Assembly: GCA_947455485.1 (NCBI GenBank)
Contig: CANGNV010000011.1
Span: 1 to 62,261 of the forward strand
Source of the DNA: Burkholderiaceae bacterium
Lineage (GTDB): Bacteria > Pseudomonadota > Gammaproteobacteria > Burkholderiales > Burkholderiaceae
DNA length: 62,261 bases
Reading direction: 5' to 3'
Below the pieces are notes generated by a model, which was not told the DNA's origin, did not search any database, and was given only the letters and a program-made list of their open reading frames with translations. This document shows positions 22,737-32,602 of this stretch, in pieces. A program made the position numbers and the translations under genes. Within the stretch, counting starts at the first letter, position 1. Each line of letters begins with the position of its first letter.

Positions 22737-23453
22737 TTAAGACCCTGCTTGAGAAAAGCTTTTAAGCTTTTCCATATTCGGTATCTGAATACTTAATCTG
22801 CTGATATTGGAAATCAGCCCCTGCTCGGCCATTGAGGCAAGGGCTCGACTAATAGTCTCAAACTTCACATCCATCATTAAGCCCATATCTTCACGCTTAA
22901 AGAGCGGTGCAACCGCCATCTCTCCAGACGCCTTGGCAACTCTAAGAAAAAAGCGCGCCAAACGCACTTCAATTCGACCGGTATTAATTTCAGAAAACCA
23001 GGATTCAGATTGAGCTAAAGCTTCGCCCCATTTTTTAACTATCTGGCGGTGTAGACGTGGCGACTCTTCCCCTAGGCTGGAGATGATTGCTTTTGGAATG
23101 CGGCATAAATGAACATTCGATAAAGCGCTAGCGGAATGAGCATAACTCTCCTCCAGCAACGCTTCCATACCAAATAAGTCTCCAGGCATAACTAATCGTA
23201 CGATTCTGCTGGAACCATCAGAATTAACATGCAATAACTTGATATACCCTTCTCGCAATGTATACAGATGCTCTGCAGACTCACCCTGTATGTAAATGCC
23301 TGAATTAGCTTCAAAGCGGAGATCATCAATAGGTGAATGAATTTTGGAAAAATCTTCCTCATTCAACTCGGCAAATAGTGCCGAGCTACGAATAGAACAT
23401 GCATTGCAATCGCTGTTACCCTGCCATGCACTTTTAATTTCAATGGTCTTCAT
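22737..23453 (-). CDS. Crp/FNR-family regulator with incomplete cluster site
   Basis: A 238-residue regulator: cyclic-nucleotide-binding-like beta roll, dimer helix (about 125-160) and a C-terminal helix-turn-helix with ETISR at 199-203, the FNR recognition residues that read TTGAT. Compared with E. coli FNR, Cys16, Cys19 and Cys117 match Cys20, Cys23 and Cys122, but the place of Cys29 is Ala25. An oxygen-labile [4Fe-4S] site is therefore incomplete unless another ligand replaces it. I start at the ATG at 23453; an earlier TTG overlaps the methyltransferase gene. Confidence 0.88.
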   Translation of the reverse strand: MKTIEIKSAWQGNSDCNACSIRSSALFAELNEEDFSKIHSPIDDLRFEANSGIYIQGESAEHLYTLREGYIKLLHVNSDGSSRIVRLVMPGDLFGMEALLEESYAHSASALSNVHLCRIPKAIISSLGEESPRLHRQIVKKWGEALAQSESWFSEINTGRIEVRLARFFLRVAKASGEMAVAPLFKREDMGLMMDVKFETISRALASMAEQGLISNISRLSIQIPNMEKLKSFSQAGS

Positions 23454-23463
23454 AAGAGAAAAC

Positions 23464-24081
23464 TCACTTTTTAGCAACCAAACCTAAGATTGCGGACATA
23501 CCGGTATGCCTTGGGCCCTCAGAGAGCTCTTTCTCGTAACTTACTAGCTCAAGAATCTGAAAGTCTTTAGCAAGGCTTCTAATTAATTCTTCAGTGTAGA
23601 GATGCTCAATTAAGCTTGGTCCACCAGTCTTATATTCCAACTGCTTTGGTGTGTAGCCTTGCAGAATAAAGATGCCGCCTGGCTTGAGTGCTTGATATGT
23701 TTGCTTAAAGATACGCTCACGCATTGCTGGATCTGCAAACTGAATAAAGATGCCAATCACTGCATCATAAGTATTGGCTTGCCATGTAAAACTATCGGTA
23801 TCTGAGAATGAATACTCAACCTCAACTTGTTTGTCTTTGGCAAACTGCTTTGCTTTAGCTAGCGCGATATCCGATGCATCAAATCCAATAACTTGCATTC
23901 CTTGTTTAGCAAGCCAGACACCATTGCGCCCCTCACCATCGGCGATGCAAAGGACTTTATCTTTTGACTTCAGATACTGACTTGTCTTTTCAACAAGATA
24001 TTCGTTGGGCTCTTTGCCAAAGATGAATTCTTCTTTATCAAAGCGCTCATTCCAGAACTGGGTTGCATCAGCAAAACTCAT
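23464..24081 (-). CDS. class I SAM-dependent methyltransferase
   Basis: A 205-residue TehB/Tpmt-like methyltransferase. Motif I is VLCIADGEGRNGVWLA (about 43-58), followed by the acidic strand end VIGFDASD and the post-I region YDAVIGIF. The N-terminus FWNERFDKEEFIFGKEPNEYL is typical of small-molecule or thiol/metalloid methyltransferases. It is encoded just upstream of the FNR-type gene. The substrate cannot be read from sequence; a link to sulfur or oxyanion detoxification is speculation. Confidence 0.82.
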   Translation of the reverse strand: MSFADATQFWNERFDKEEFIFGKEPNEYLVEKTSQYLKSKDKVLCIADGEGRNGVWLAKQGMQVIGFDASDIALAKAKQFAKDKQVEVEYSFSDTDSFTWQANTYDAVIGIFIQFADPAMRERIFKQTYQALKPGGIFILQGYTPKQLEYKTGGPSLIEHLYTEELIRSLAKDFQILELVSYEKELSEGPRHTGMSAILGLVAKK

Positions 24082-24110
24082 ATTTTTAATCTTTTGATGA
24101 GGGGTGGGAC

Positions 24111-25319
24111 TTATTTCTTTAGGCCGCCAACCAAATCGTTCTTGAGATCATTGATATTCTCTAGACCAACTGCAATACGCACTAAGCCGTCGGTAATACC
24201 GGCAGCTTTTCTGGCTTCAGGCGGTACGCGGCAATGCGTTGTTGTTGCTGGATTGGTGATGGTTGTGCGCGTGTCACCTAGGTTTGCTGTTATCGAGCAA
24301 AGCTTAGTTTGGTTAATGAGCTTGAACGCGGCTTTCTTTCCACCCTTCAGCGTGAAAGACAGAATCGCACCGCCCTCTTTTTGCTGGCGCTTAGCCAATG
24401 CATGTTGAGGATGCGACTTCAAGCCTGGGTGGTAAACACGCTCGACTCCAGGCTGCTTCTCTAGCCATTGAGCCAAGGCGAGCGCATTCTGGCTTTGTTG
24501 CTTCATACGAAGCTCTAAAGTCTCTAGGCCCTTTAGGAATACCCAGGCATTAAATGCAGACAGCGTTGGACCTGCGGTACGCACATATGGGAAAACTTTA
24601 CCCATAATGAAGTCCTTGCTACCCACGATGGCACCACCAACTACCCTGCCTTGACCGTCCAAGTACTTAGTAGCCGAATGAATCACAACATCAGCACCAA
24701 GTGCCAATGGTTTTTGTAAGGCTGGTGTACAGAAGCAGTTGTCTACAGCAAATAATGCTTTTGCTTTTTTGGCGATCTTTGAAATTGCTTTAATGTCCGC
24801 AATCTCAGTTAATGGATTAGAAGGTGTTTCCAAATAAAACAGCTTGGTATTTTCTTGGACTGCATTCTGCCAAGCCTTGGTATCGGACAAATCTACATAA
24901 GTAGTGGTGATGCCAAAGCGCCCCAAAATATTACTGAACAATTGGATAGTGGCGCCAAAAACAGAGCGAGAGCAAACCACATGGTCACCCGCCTGAAGAT
25001 GGGACATTGCCATTGTCAAAATAGCAGCCATTCCAGAGGAAGTTGCAATACAGGCCTCACCACCCTCTAAGGCAGCAAGACGATCCTGAAACATGCTGAC
25101 TGTAGGGTTGGTGAAACGAGAATAAATAAAGCCTTGATCTGCATGAGCAAAACCATCAGCAGCCAATTCAGCGCTATCGAAGCAAAAGCTAGAGGTCAGG
25201 AACATCGCTTCTGAATGCTCTTGATATTCAGCTGTGCGGCGGGTTCCAGCGCGAACCGCTAAGGTTTCAAGCGCAAGCTTTGAGAAATCAGGTTTTTTGC
25301 GGGTGGTTTTACTCTTCAT
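24111..25319 (-). CDS. metZ: O-succinylhomoserine sulfhydrylase MetZ
   Basis: A 402-residue PLP enzyme of the Cys/Met metabolism family. The PLP lysine lies in HSATKYLDGQGR, with the glycine-rich YSRFTNPTVSMFQDRLAALEGGEACIATSSGMAAI stretch before it. It makes homocysteine directly from O-succinylhomoserine and sulfide, so it is a sulfide-assimilation step that fits a sulfur-importing cell. The purF-metZ order is usual in Burkholderiales. A short hairpin (25351-25372) lies in the gap before it. Confidence 0.92.
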   Translation of the reverse strand: MKSKTTRKKPDFSKLALETLAVRAGTRRTAEYQEHSEAMFLTSSFCFDSAELAADGFAHADQGFIYSRFTNPTVSMFQDRLAALEGGEACIATSSGMAAILTMAMSHLQAGDHVVCSRSVFGATIQLFSNILGRFGITTTYVDLSDTKAWQNAVQENTKLFYLETPSNPLTEIADIKAISKIAKKAKALFAVDNCFCTPALQKPLALGADVVIHSATKYLDGQGRVVGGAIVGSKDFIMGKVFPYVRTAGPTLSAFNAWVFLKGLETLELRMKQQSQNALALAQWLEKQPGVERVYHPGLKSHPQHALAKRQQKEGGAILSFTLKGGKKAAFKLINQTKLCSITANLGDTRTTITNPATTTHCRVPPEARKAAGITDGLVRIAVGLENINDLKNDLVGGLKK

Positions 25320-25350
25320 ACCGCTATTTTGACACCGAATTACAGAATTG

Positions 25351-25372
25351 CCTCAGACACGCATGCCTGAGG
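25351..25372 (-). other. small hairpin between purF and metZ
   Basis: CCTCAG and CTGAGG form a 6-bp stem around ten bases in the 69-base gap. No T-run follows on the minus strand, so termination is doubtful. It may mark an RNA end or be incidental. Confidence 0.3.
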
Positions 25373-25388
25373 AACTCGATCGTTGTTT

Positions 25389-26927
25389 TTAGTCTTCTGT
25401 AGCCAAATGCAAATGCAATTGTGAGCGGGCAAAGTCGCTTGAATCACGCTGGCGATCGGCCTTAGCTTCAGAGGTATTGCGAGCCGCCTCTAAAGCATCC
25501 AAGTAGGATTCATTGATGTCGCCAGTGATGTAGTTGCCATCAAAACAAGAGGCTTCAAAATGCTGGATATTAGGGTTGATATCCTTCACAGCCTGCTTCA
25601 TATCTTCAACGCTCTGGTAGATTAATTGGTCTGCACCAATCATCTTATTGATCTCTTCGTCAGTACGGCCATAAGCCACCAACTCGCTACGGGTTGGCAT
25701 ATCAATACCGTAGACATTCGGGAAGCGTACAGGAGGTGCTGCAGAAGCAAAAATGACTTTCTTCGCACCAGACTCTCGCGCCATTTGCACAATCTCAAAT
25801 GAAGTTGTGCCACGCACAATAGAGTCATCAACGATCAATACCGTCTTATCTTTAAACTCAATACGCATAGCATTCAGTTTCTGACGAACGGATTTCTTAC
25901 GAACGGCCTGACCAGGCATGATGAAGGTTCTACCGATATAGCGATTCTTAAAGAAGCCTTCGCGGTAGTCAACACCTAAACGCTTAGCAACCTGCATGGC
26001 TGCGGGACGACTAGAGTCCGGAATCGGCATCACCACATCAATCTCACCTGGAATCGTTTCTTTACGAATCTTCTCAGCAAGGTAATCACCCATGCGCATG
26101 CGCACATTGTAAACGGTAACACCATCAATTGTCGAATCAGGGCGAGCCATGTAAACGTATTCGAAAATGCAAGGCGTCAAAACTGCATCAGCTACACATT
26201 GACGTGAGTAAAAATTACCGTCTAAATCGATGTAAATGGCCTCGCCCGGATTGACATCGCGAACAAAAGTAAAACCAAGACCATCAAGCGCAACTGACTC
26301 AGAGGCAATCATCCACTCTGGTCCCTTAGGTGTATCAATGCGTCCAATACATAAAGGACGAATACCAAACGGGTCGCGGAATGCCAATAAACCATAACCA
26401 GCTATCAAAGACACCACAGCATAAGAACCTTTAACGCGCTTAGTTACCTGGGTAACGGCATTAAACATAGCGCCTTCATCCAATGCAGCGCTATTGGTTT
26501 CCTTTTGAAGTTCGTCAGCAAGTACGTTTAAAAGAACTTCTGTATCAGAGCTGGTGTTGATATGGCGACGATCGCGATAGGCCATCTCTACGCGTAAGCT
26601 AGCCGCATTGGTAAGGTTACCGTTATGGGCCAAGATAATGCCGTAAGGCGCACTAACGTAAAACGGTTGCGCTTCTTCTTCGCTACTAGCAGAACCAGCA
26701 GTTGGGTAACGAACCTGGCCAATGCCGGCGCTACCTATCAGACTACGCATATTACGAGTTCTAAATACATCTCGCACCAAACCATTTGCCTTGTGCATTG
26801 TGAATGAGTTGCCATTCATTGTTGCCATACCGGCAGCATCTTGACCTCGATGTTGCAAGAGCAACAGTGCGTCATATATCAGTTGATTAACTGGGGAGTG
26901 GGAAACTGTTCCAACGACGCCGCACAT
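25389..26927 (-). CDS. purF: amidophosphoribosyltransferase PurF
   Basis: A 512-residue enzyme for the first step of purine synthesis, making phosphoribosylamine from PRPP and glutamine. The N-terminal nucleophile Cys2 (MCGVVGTVS) is exposed by methionine removal, with no propeptide. The phosphoribosyltransferase domain has the PRPP loop VLIVDDSIVRGTTS. A C-terminal extension of about 30 residues (after LEAARNTSEAK) is usual for beta-proteobacteria. It lies four bases after cvpA, as in E. coli cvpA-purF. Confidence 0.97.
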   Translation of the reverse strand: MCGVVGTVSHSPVNQLIYDALLLLQHRGQDAAGMATMNGNSFTMHKANGLVRDVFRTRNMRSLIGSAGIGQVRYPTAGSASSEEEAQPFYVSAPYGIILAHNGNLTNAASLRVEMAYRDRRHINTSSDTEVLLNVLADELQKETNSAALDEGAMFNAVTQVTKRVKGSYAVVSLIAGYGLLAFRDPFGIRPLCIGRIDTPKGPEWMIASESVALDGLGFTFVRDVNPGEAIYIDLDGNFYSRQCVADAVLTPCIFEYVYMARPDSTIDGVTVYNVRMRMGDYLAEKIRKETIPGEIDVVMPIPDSSRPAAMQVAKRLGVDYREGFFKNRYIGRTFIMPGQAVRKKSVRQKLNAMRIEFKDKTVLIVDDSIVRGTTSFEIVQMARESGAKKVIFASAAPPVRFPNVYGIDMPTRSELVAYGRTDEEINKMIGADQLIYQSVEDMKQAVKDINPNIQHFEASCFDGNYITGDINESYLDALEAARNTSEAKADRQRDSSDFARSQLHLHLATED

Positions 26928-26931
26928 AAGC

Positions 26932-27498
26932 CTAGATCCCTATTGTTAATGAAGGTGTAATGGTGGGTGTAATTTTAGGCATTGCATCACCCAATTGTTT
27001 TGCCCAATCGGCTGGTAGCCAATTTTTAATTAAACCAGTTGCCATGTCGATAGCTGGGCGAGTAATCGCTTTTTGCCAAGCCATACTTTGAGGGATTGGG
27101 GTCAAAGCTGCCAATGTCGCCATTACCACCACGACCACACCGCCACGCGCTAGACCAAAAATGAGCCCCAGAAAACGATCTGTCATGCTGAGCCCAGCAG
27201 ACAAGATGATTTTTTGAATCACATTACCAACCAAGCCACAAACAATCAAAGTCAAAATAAATAGAATCAGAAAGCTCACACCTAAGCTCAGGAGCTCATC
27301 CATATGAAAGGTTGATAACCATTCAACTGAAAGATAGTTGGTGTAATGATAGGCAACCCAGGCAGCAACAAACCAAGAGGCAAGTGCCAGCACTTCTTTA
27401 AAAAGACCTCGAGAAATACCCACCAAAGCAGAAACCAATAGCACTACCAGGGTGAAGTAATCCACCGTAGTTAATTTTAAGGTGGATAAATATTCCAT
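26932..27498 (-). CDS. cvpA: CvpA family membrane protein
   Basis: A 188-residue inner membrane protein with four hydrophobic helices (about 14-32, 34-52, 66-90, 100-128) and the conserved start LTTVDYFTLVVLLVSALVGISRGLFKEVLAL. In E. coli CvpA is needed for colicin V production and bile tolerance; its molecular role is not settled. It overlaps the SPOR-domain gene by one base and precedes purF. Confidence 0.93.
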   Translation of the reverse strand: MEYLSTLKLTTVDYFTLVVLLVSALVGISRGLFKEVLALASWFVAAWVAYHYTNYLSVEWLSTFHMDELLSLGVSFLILFILTLIVCGLVGNVIQKIILSAGLSMTDRFLGLIFGLARGGVVVVVMATLAALTPIPQSMAWQKAITRPAIDMATGLIKNWLPADWAKQLGDAMPKITPTITPSLTIGI

Positions 27499-28286
27499 TA
27501 AGGTGCTCCAACCTCAACCAGCCTTGGGGATAGACCCATGGCTTTGACTTTTTTCTCGGCAGCCTCAGCTACATCCTTATCCGCAAATGGGCCTGCTCTC
27601 AATACATAAAGCTTTGCACCATCGGTACCCGTTTTATTGAGTACATAGTTAGGAATCTTTTGATCTTTCATCTTCGCGATCCAGCCCTTGGCACGATCCT
27701 CGGAAGCAAAGGCGCCAATCTGAATAACGTACTTGCCAGAACCCGCTTTTTTCGGAAGCTCTTCAGCTTTGGCTTTGGTAGTCGTATTGGGCGCCGCAAC
27801 CACTTCTTCACCAGCAGCTAAGCCAATAGAGTTAGCCTTTGTTGCTGCAGGCGCTGGTTTAGCATCGGCCTTTACTTCAGGCTTTGCTTCAGGCGTTGGC
27901 GCAACTACAACTTCTTTTTCTTTTGCGGGTGCTTCAGCTACTGCTGCAGGTTTAGTTTTGTCATCATTCGCAGGCATTGCAGCATTTGGCGCTGGAAGGC
28001 TGGTAACGATGTTGACAGCAATATCATTATTTACAGACTTAGGCTTGCTATCCAAGATACGGGGTAAGCCCACGACTGCGATCAGCACCAATACAGCGGC
28101 ACCAATCAAACGATGACGGGCACGTTGCTGCTCGGGATCTTCGGTAAGCGCAAGCTCTTCATTCTCTTGAGCACGTTGAAAACTGCGGGGGGCTAATTTA
28201 TTGACGGTACGACGACCCCTCACTGAACCTCGGTCAAGGTCTTCAGTCTCAGGGTTTCGCTTAAAAAGCTTCGGTAAACGAATCAT
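27498..28286 (-). CDS. dedD: SPOR-domain protein (DedD-like)
   Basis: A 262-residue bitopic membrane protein. A cytoplasmic basic N-terminus (about 1-58) is followed by one transmembrane helix (LIGAAVLVLIAVVGLPRIL), a long Ala/Pro/Lys-rich periplasmic linker and a C-terminal SPOR domain (KYVIQIGAFASEDRAKGWIAKM onwards). SPOR domains bind denuded glycan strands at the septum, so a role in cell division is expected. It sits between folC and cvpA, the standard order in proteobacteria. Confidence 0.9.
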   Translation of the reverse strand: MIRLPKLFKRNPETEDLDRGSVRGRRTVNKLAPRSFQRAQENEELALTEDPEQQRARHRLIGAAVLVLIAVVGLPRILDSKPKSVNNDIAVNIVTSLPAPNAAMPANDDKTKPAAVAEAPAKEKEVVVAPTPEAKPEVKADAKPAPAATKANSIGLAAGEEVVAAPNTTTKAKAEELPKKAGSGKYVIQIGAFASEDRAKGWIAKMKDQKIPNYVLNKTGTDGAKLYVLRAGPFADKDVAEAAEKKVKAMGLSPRLVEVGAP

Positions 28287-28289
28287 GGA

Positions 28290-29615
28290 TCAATGCGCCT
28301 GGTTATTTCGATATGCCATTACGCCGGCAACGGTATAGAAGGATCCGAAGATGACAATTCTATCACCCTCACCCGCCTTAGAAAGCGCTTTTTGATACGC
28401 TGCAGCGGGATCTGGGAAGCATTCAATACCACCATCTCCCCCATTTTTAACGGCCACCCCAAGCTCTACCAGCCTGTCGGATAAGGCTGTAGCATTAGCG
28501 GCTCGCGGAGTCGGCAAATCAGTGCAAAACCAAAAATCGACGCTATCCAATAATGGCTTAATAACTCCAGCTATATCCTTGTCCGCCATTGCCCCAAAAA
28601 TGGCGTAGGTATAGGGGTGATAGCCCATTTTCTCCAAGCCCTGCCCCAAAGTGGCAGCCGCATGAGGATTGTGTGCGACATCAAGAACAACAGTAGGTTG
28701 GCCAGGAAGGACCTGGAAGCGGCCAGGCAGCTCTACCAATGCAAATCCATTACGAATATCTTGAGCGCTAACCGGTAGGCGTTGATGCAATGCCATCAGG
28801 GCTGCAATCACAGCAGAGGCATTAAGGATCTGATTAGCCCCGCGTAAGGCGGGATATCCAAGGCCGCTAAAGCGTTTTTGACGCCCCGCCCAACCCCACT
28901 GCTGCTTATCACCCTGAAAGTTATAGTCGCGACCTTGAAGCCATAAATCACAGCCCAGCTCTTCAGCGTAATCAATAAGAGATTGCGGCGGAACAGGGTC
29001 ACCACAAACCGCAATAGCACCAGCACGAAAAATTCCTGCCTTTTCACGCCCAATTGCTTCGCGAGTCCCACCCAGAAAATCGGCGTGGTCAATATCAATA
29101 CTGGTCACTATTGCGCAATCCGCATCAATGATGTTGACGGCATCTAGGCGTCCACCCATACCAACTTCAAGTACAACAGCATCTAAATTCGCCTTGGAAA
29201 ATAAATGCATGATTGCCAAGGTAGTGAATTCAAAATACGTTAGGGTTGGAGCATCGACTAGACTAACTCGAGCCCTTTCAACATCGGCAAAATGTTCCAG
29301 CAAGAGATCATCTTTCACCTCTTCACCATTCACTCGAGCGCGCTCGTTAAAGCTCAGCAAATGTGGGGACATATGGCAACCTACCTTATAGCCAGATGCC
29401 AACAAAATACTTTCGAGATAGGCGCAAGTTGAGCCCTTGCCATTGGTACCAGCCACTGTAATAACAGGGCAATCGAAATGAAGTCCTAACGCAGCTTTGA
29501 CTCGATTGATACGGTCAAGATCCATGTCGATACCGACAGGGTGTGCTGTCTCGAGGTGACTAAGCCAAGCCGCAAGGCTAGAAAAAAGAATGGGGGGTTG
29601 GTGTGCGGAACTCAA
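28290..29615 (-). CDS. folC: bifunctional dihydrofolate/folylpolyglutamate synthase FolC
   Basis: A 441-residue Mur-ligase-like ATPase that adds glutamate to dihydropteroate and to folates. Landmarks: ATP loop VTVAGTNGKGST, omega-loop region LSFNERARVNGE, metal-site histidine in TSIDIDHADFLG and the C-terminal domain with VVLDVAHNPHAA. It follows accD by five bases and precedes the SPOR gene by three, so the three are surely one operon. Confidence 0.96.
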   Translation of the reverse strand: MSSAHQPPILFSSLAAWLSHLETAHPVGIDMDLDRINRVKAALGLHFDCPVITVAGTNGKGSTCAYLESILLASGYKVGCHMSPHLLSFNERARVNGEEVKDDLLLEHFADVERARVSLVDAPTLTYFEFTTLAIMHLFSKANLDAVVLEVGMGGRLDAVNIIDADCAIVTSIDIDHADFLGGTREAIGREKAGIFRAGAIAVCGDPVPPQSLIDYAEELGCDLWLQGRDYNFQGDKQQWGWAGRQKRFSGLGYPALRGANQILNASAVIAALMALHQRLPVSAQDIRNGFALVELPGRFQVLPGQPTVVLDVAHNPHAAATLGQGLEKMGYHPYTYAIFGAMADKDIAGVIKPLLDSVDFWFCTDLPTPRAANATALSDRLVELGVAVKNGGDGGIECFPDPAAAYQKALSKAGEGDRIVIFGSFYTVAGVMAYRNNQAH

Positions 29616-29620
29616 GCGCT

Positions 29621-30508
29621 TTATACAGCTGCGCTACCCGCAATCGCAGGCTCAGGAAGCTGCTGGAGCAAAGCCAACAGACGAGCAATTTCACCGCGCA
29701 TTTGGCGACGATCCACAATCATGTCAATGCCACCTTTTTGCATCAAAAACTCAGAACGCTGAAAGCCTTCTGGTAATTTTTCACGAACAGTTTGCTCAAT
29801 CACGCGTGGGCCCGCAAAACCAATCAAGGCTTTGGGTTCAGCCATCACAACATCACCCATAAAGGCGAAGCTGGCAGAAATTCCACCCATCGTTGGGTCT
29901 GTTAATACGCTGATATATGGCAAACCTTTTTTAGAGAGCAAGGTCAACATCGAGTTCGTCTTAGCCATCTGAAATAAGGAGAGCAAGCTTTCTTGCATAC
30001 GCGCGCCACCGGTTGCTGTGACACAAATAAAGGCACACTTCTTAGCTATAGCCTCTTGAACACCACGTGCAAAACGCTCACCAACGACTGAGCCCATCGA
30101 GCCGCCCATGTACTGGAACTCGAAACACGCTGCTACAACAGGGATGCTTTCAATCTTGCCGCCAAGAACGATTAAGGCCTCGGACTCACCAGAGGCATCA
30201 TTCGCCTCTTTAATACGGTCTGGGTATTTCTTGGAATCTTTAAATTTCAGTGGATCGATTGGATAGATGTCAGCACCGATCTCATAACGACCCTTTTCAT
30301 CCAACAAGCTATCCAAACGCAAACGTGCACCGATACGCATATGGTGACTGCATTTAGGACAAACCGAGAGATTAGCTTCAATATCTGTGCTGTAAAGAAC
30401 AGTTTCACAGCTAGGGCACTTAACCCAAAGTCCTTCAGGAACAGATTTGCGGTTAGCAGGATCCGTATGTTGGATTTGTGGGGGTAGTAATTTATCGATC
30501 CAGCTCAT
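29621..30508 (-). CDS. accD: acetyl-CoA carboxylase carboxyltransferase beta subunit AccD
   Basis: A 295-residue carboxyltransferase subunit that joins AccA to make malonyl-CoA for fatty acid synthesis. The N-terminal zinc ribbon has four cysteines (CPSC and CPKC, about residues 34-55). The crotonase-like core carries [15 protein letters not shown] and [11 protein letters not shown]. The accD-folC order after trpA is conserved in proteobacteria. Confidence 0.97.
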   Translation of the reverse strand: MSWIDKLLPPQIQHTDPANRKSVPEGLWVKCPSCETVLYSTDIEANLSVCPKCSHHMRIGARLRLDSLLDEKGRYEIGADIYPIDPLKFKDSKKYPDRIKEANDASGESEALIVLGGKIESIPVVAACFEFQYMGGSMGSVVGERFARGVQEAIAKKCAFICVTATGGARMQESLLSLFQMAKTNSMLTLLSKKGLPYISVLTDPTMGGISASFAFMGDVVMAEPKALIGFAGPRVIEQTVREKLPEGFQRSEFLMQKGGIDMIVDRRQMRGEIARLLALLQQLPEPAIAGSAAV

Positions 30509-30530
30509 CAGTTTTTAACTATCCAGTGCA

Positions 30531-31328
30531 TTAACTATCTAAAGCGACGCGAATTTCACGTATGAAGGTTTCAAGTGATTGTACCGCTTGGCCAGGGGCA
30601 GAATCCTCCAAAAGTCGAATAATTCGACTACCAATTACCACCGCATCTGCTGTTTTTGATACCGCACGGGCACTTTCCGCGTCATTAATACCAAAACCCA
30701 CCGCAATCGGGATCGAGGTGGCTTCACGGATCTTAGGAATGATGCTGGCGACATCTTGGGTATTTAGGTGGGATGCCCCGGTTACACCACGCATGGACAC
30801 GTAATAGATATAACCAGAAGCTATTTTGGCTGCATCCTTTATGCGTTCTGGTGATGAAGTTGGCGCCAATAGAAAAATTGGGTCAACACCAGCAAGCTTC
30901 ATACGAGCAGCAAAATCCTCGCACTCTTCTGGCGGGTAGTCCACCACGAGAACACCATCAACACCGGCAGCTTTCGCTTCAGTTGCAAAGCGCTCTGCCC
31001 CCATTTGCTCCACAGGGTTGGCATATCCCATCAAAACTACCGGGGTATTAGTGTCGAGCCTCCGAAATTCTTTCACCATGTCCAAGCAACCGTGCAAAGT
31101 AACGCCCTGAGTGAGTGCCCTTTCAGATGATCGCTGAATGACTGGTCCATCAGCCATAGGATCAGAAAAAGGAACTCCGAGTTCGATCACATTAGCGCCA
31201 CCACGAACCATTGCATGCATTAATTCAACGGTGAGTTTTGGATCTGGGTCACCAGCAGTAATAAAGGGAATGAGCCCTTTCTTGCCAGAAGCTTTTAGTT
31301 CATTAAAGAGTGCGGTAATTTTTGACAT
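30531..31328 (-). CDS. trpA: tryptophan synthase alpha subunit TrpA
   Basis: A 265-residue TIM-barrel enzyme that cleaves indole-3-glycerol phosphate to indole for TrpB. Catalytic Glu in [19 protein letters not shown] and Asp in [23 protein letters not shown] are present, as is the phosphate site [12 protein letters not shown]. It follows trpB by 48 bases. Confidence 0.97.
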   Translation of the reverse strand: MSKITALFNELKASGKKGLIPFITAGDPDPKLTVELMHAMVRGGANVIELGVPFSDPMADGPVIQRSSERALTQGVTLHGCLDMVKEFRRLDTNTPVVLMGYANPVEQMGAERFATEAKAAGVDGVLVVDYPPEECEDFAARMKLAGVDPIFLLAPTSSPERIKDAAKIASGYIYYVSMRGVTGASHLNTQDVASIIPKIREATSIPIAVGFGINDAESARAVSKTADAVVIGSRIIRLLEDSAPGQAVQSLETFIREIRVALDS

Positions 31329-31376
31329 GGCAATTCGTAATTATTATTTTTATGTAATTTCGTGAGTGACTTCGAA

Positions 31377-32570
31377 TTAACCTTCGGAGCCTGTCGCTTG
31401 TGCAACGGTATGCATATCTTTATCACCGCGGCCAGACAGGTTCACCAAGATGGTTTTATCTTTAGAGAGTGTTGGCGCCAATTTGCACGCATAAGCAATT
31501 GCATGTGAAGACTCTAAAGCGGGAATGATGCCTTCGATACGACAGCAATCATGGAATGCTTTAAGTGCCTCTTCATCTGTTACCGCAACATAGTCGGCTC
31601 GACCTGAATCTTTTAACCAAGCATGCTCAGGACCAACGCCAGGATAATCCATACCAGCAGAAACAGAGTGCGTTTCAGAAATCTGACCGTTCTCATCCTG
31701 CAATAAATAGGTGCGGTTACCATGCAATACGCCTGGCTTACCAACACAAAGTGCTGCTGAGTGAAGGCCACTATTTAAGCCATGGCCTGCCGCTTCAACA
31801 CCAACCAATTTCACTTCTGGGTAATCGATATAGGGATAGAAAATACCCATCGCATTAGAGCCGCCGCCAACACATGCCATGACATAGTCAGGCTGACGTC
31901 CAGTCATTTCAGGCATCTGTACTTTGCATTCTTCACCGATCACACTCTGAAAATCTCGGACCATCATCGGATACGGGTGAGGACCTGCAACAGTACCAAT
32001 GATGTAGAAGGTATCTTCCACGTTAGTAACCCAATCTCGCATTGCCTCATTGAGCGCATCTTTAAGAGTCTTCGTTCCCGATTCAACAGGCACTACTTTT
32101 GCACCAAGCAATTTCATACGAAATACGTTTTGAGCTTGGCGCGCTACGTCAACAGAACCTTGATACACGGTGCAATCCAAACCAAAGCGTGCACAAATAG
32201 TTGCAGTAGCAACACCATGCTGCCCTGCTCCCGTTTCAGCAATGATTCGCGGCTTACCCATACGCTTGGCCAGCATCGCTTGACCAATGACGTTATTAAT
32301 TTTGTGTGCGCCTGTGTGATTTAAATCTTCGCGCTTGAGATAGATTTGTGCACCACCTAACATCTCACTCCAACGCTTGGCGTGATACACCGGTGATGGG
32401 CGGCCTACAAAATGCTTGAGCTCGTAATGAAACTCTTCTAAGAATTCTGGGTCGTATTGGTATTTTGCGTAAGCCGCTTTGAGTTCATCCAAAGCGAACA
32501 TGAGCGTCTCAGAAACAAATACGCCACCGTAAGGACCGAAGTGTCCTCGTGCATCTGGCTTATCGTACAT
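31377..32570 (-). CDS. trpB: tryptophan synthase beta subunit TrpB
   Basis: A 397-residue PLP enzyme condensing indole with serine. The PLP lysine is in [11 protein letters not shown], the phosphate loop is [10 protein letters not shown], and the start [15 protein letters not shown] is typical. The gene lies between trpF and trpA; no trp leader peptide or attenuator was recognised before it. Confidence 0.97.
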   Translation of the reverse strand: MYDKPDARGHFGPYGGVFVSETLMFALDELKAAYAKYQYDPEFLEEFHYELKHFVGRPSPVYHAKRWSEMLGGAQIYLKREDLNHTGAHKINNVIGQAMLAKRMGKPRIIAETGAGQHGVATATICARFGLDCTVYQGSVDVARQAQNVFRMKLLGAKVVPVESGTKTLKDALNEAMRDWVTNVEDTFYIIGTVAGPHPYPMMVRDFQSVIGEECKVQMPEMTGRQPDYVMACVGGGSNAMGIFYPYIDYPEVKLVGVEAAGHGLNSGLHSAALCVGKPGVLHGNRTYLLQDENGQISETHSVSAGMDYPGVGPEHAWLKDSGRADYVAVTDEEALKAFHDCCRIEGIIPALESSHAIAYACKLAPTLSKDKTILVNLSGRGDKDMHTVAQATGSEG

Positions 32571-32602
32571 AAATACCTCTTTTGATTAGTTACAGCAAAT
32601 GA

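Noticed and set aside
25351..25372. Possible SAM- or SAH-sensing riboswitch before metZ
   Set aside because: The gap is only 69 bases with one 6-bp stem; the conserved cores of known SAM/SAH riboswitches are not visible.
31782..32324. A 180-codon plus-strand open frame
   Set aside because: It is antisense to trpB, whose protein is fully conserved; the translation has no recognisable domain and low-complexity composition.
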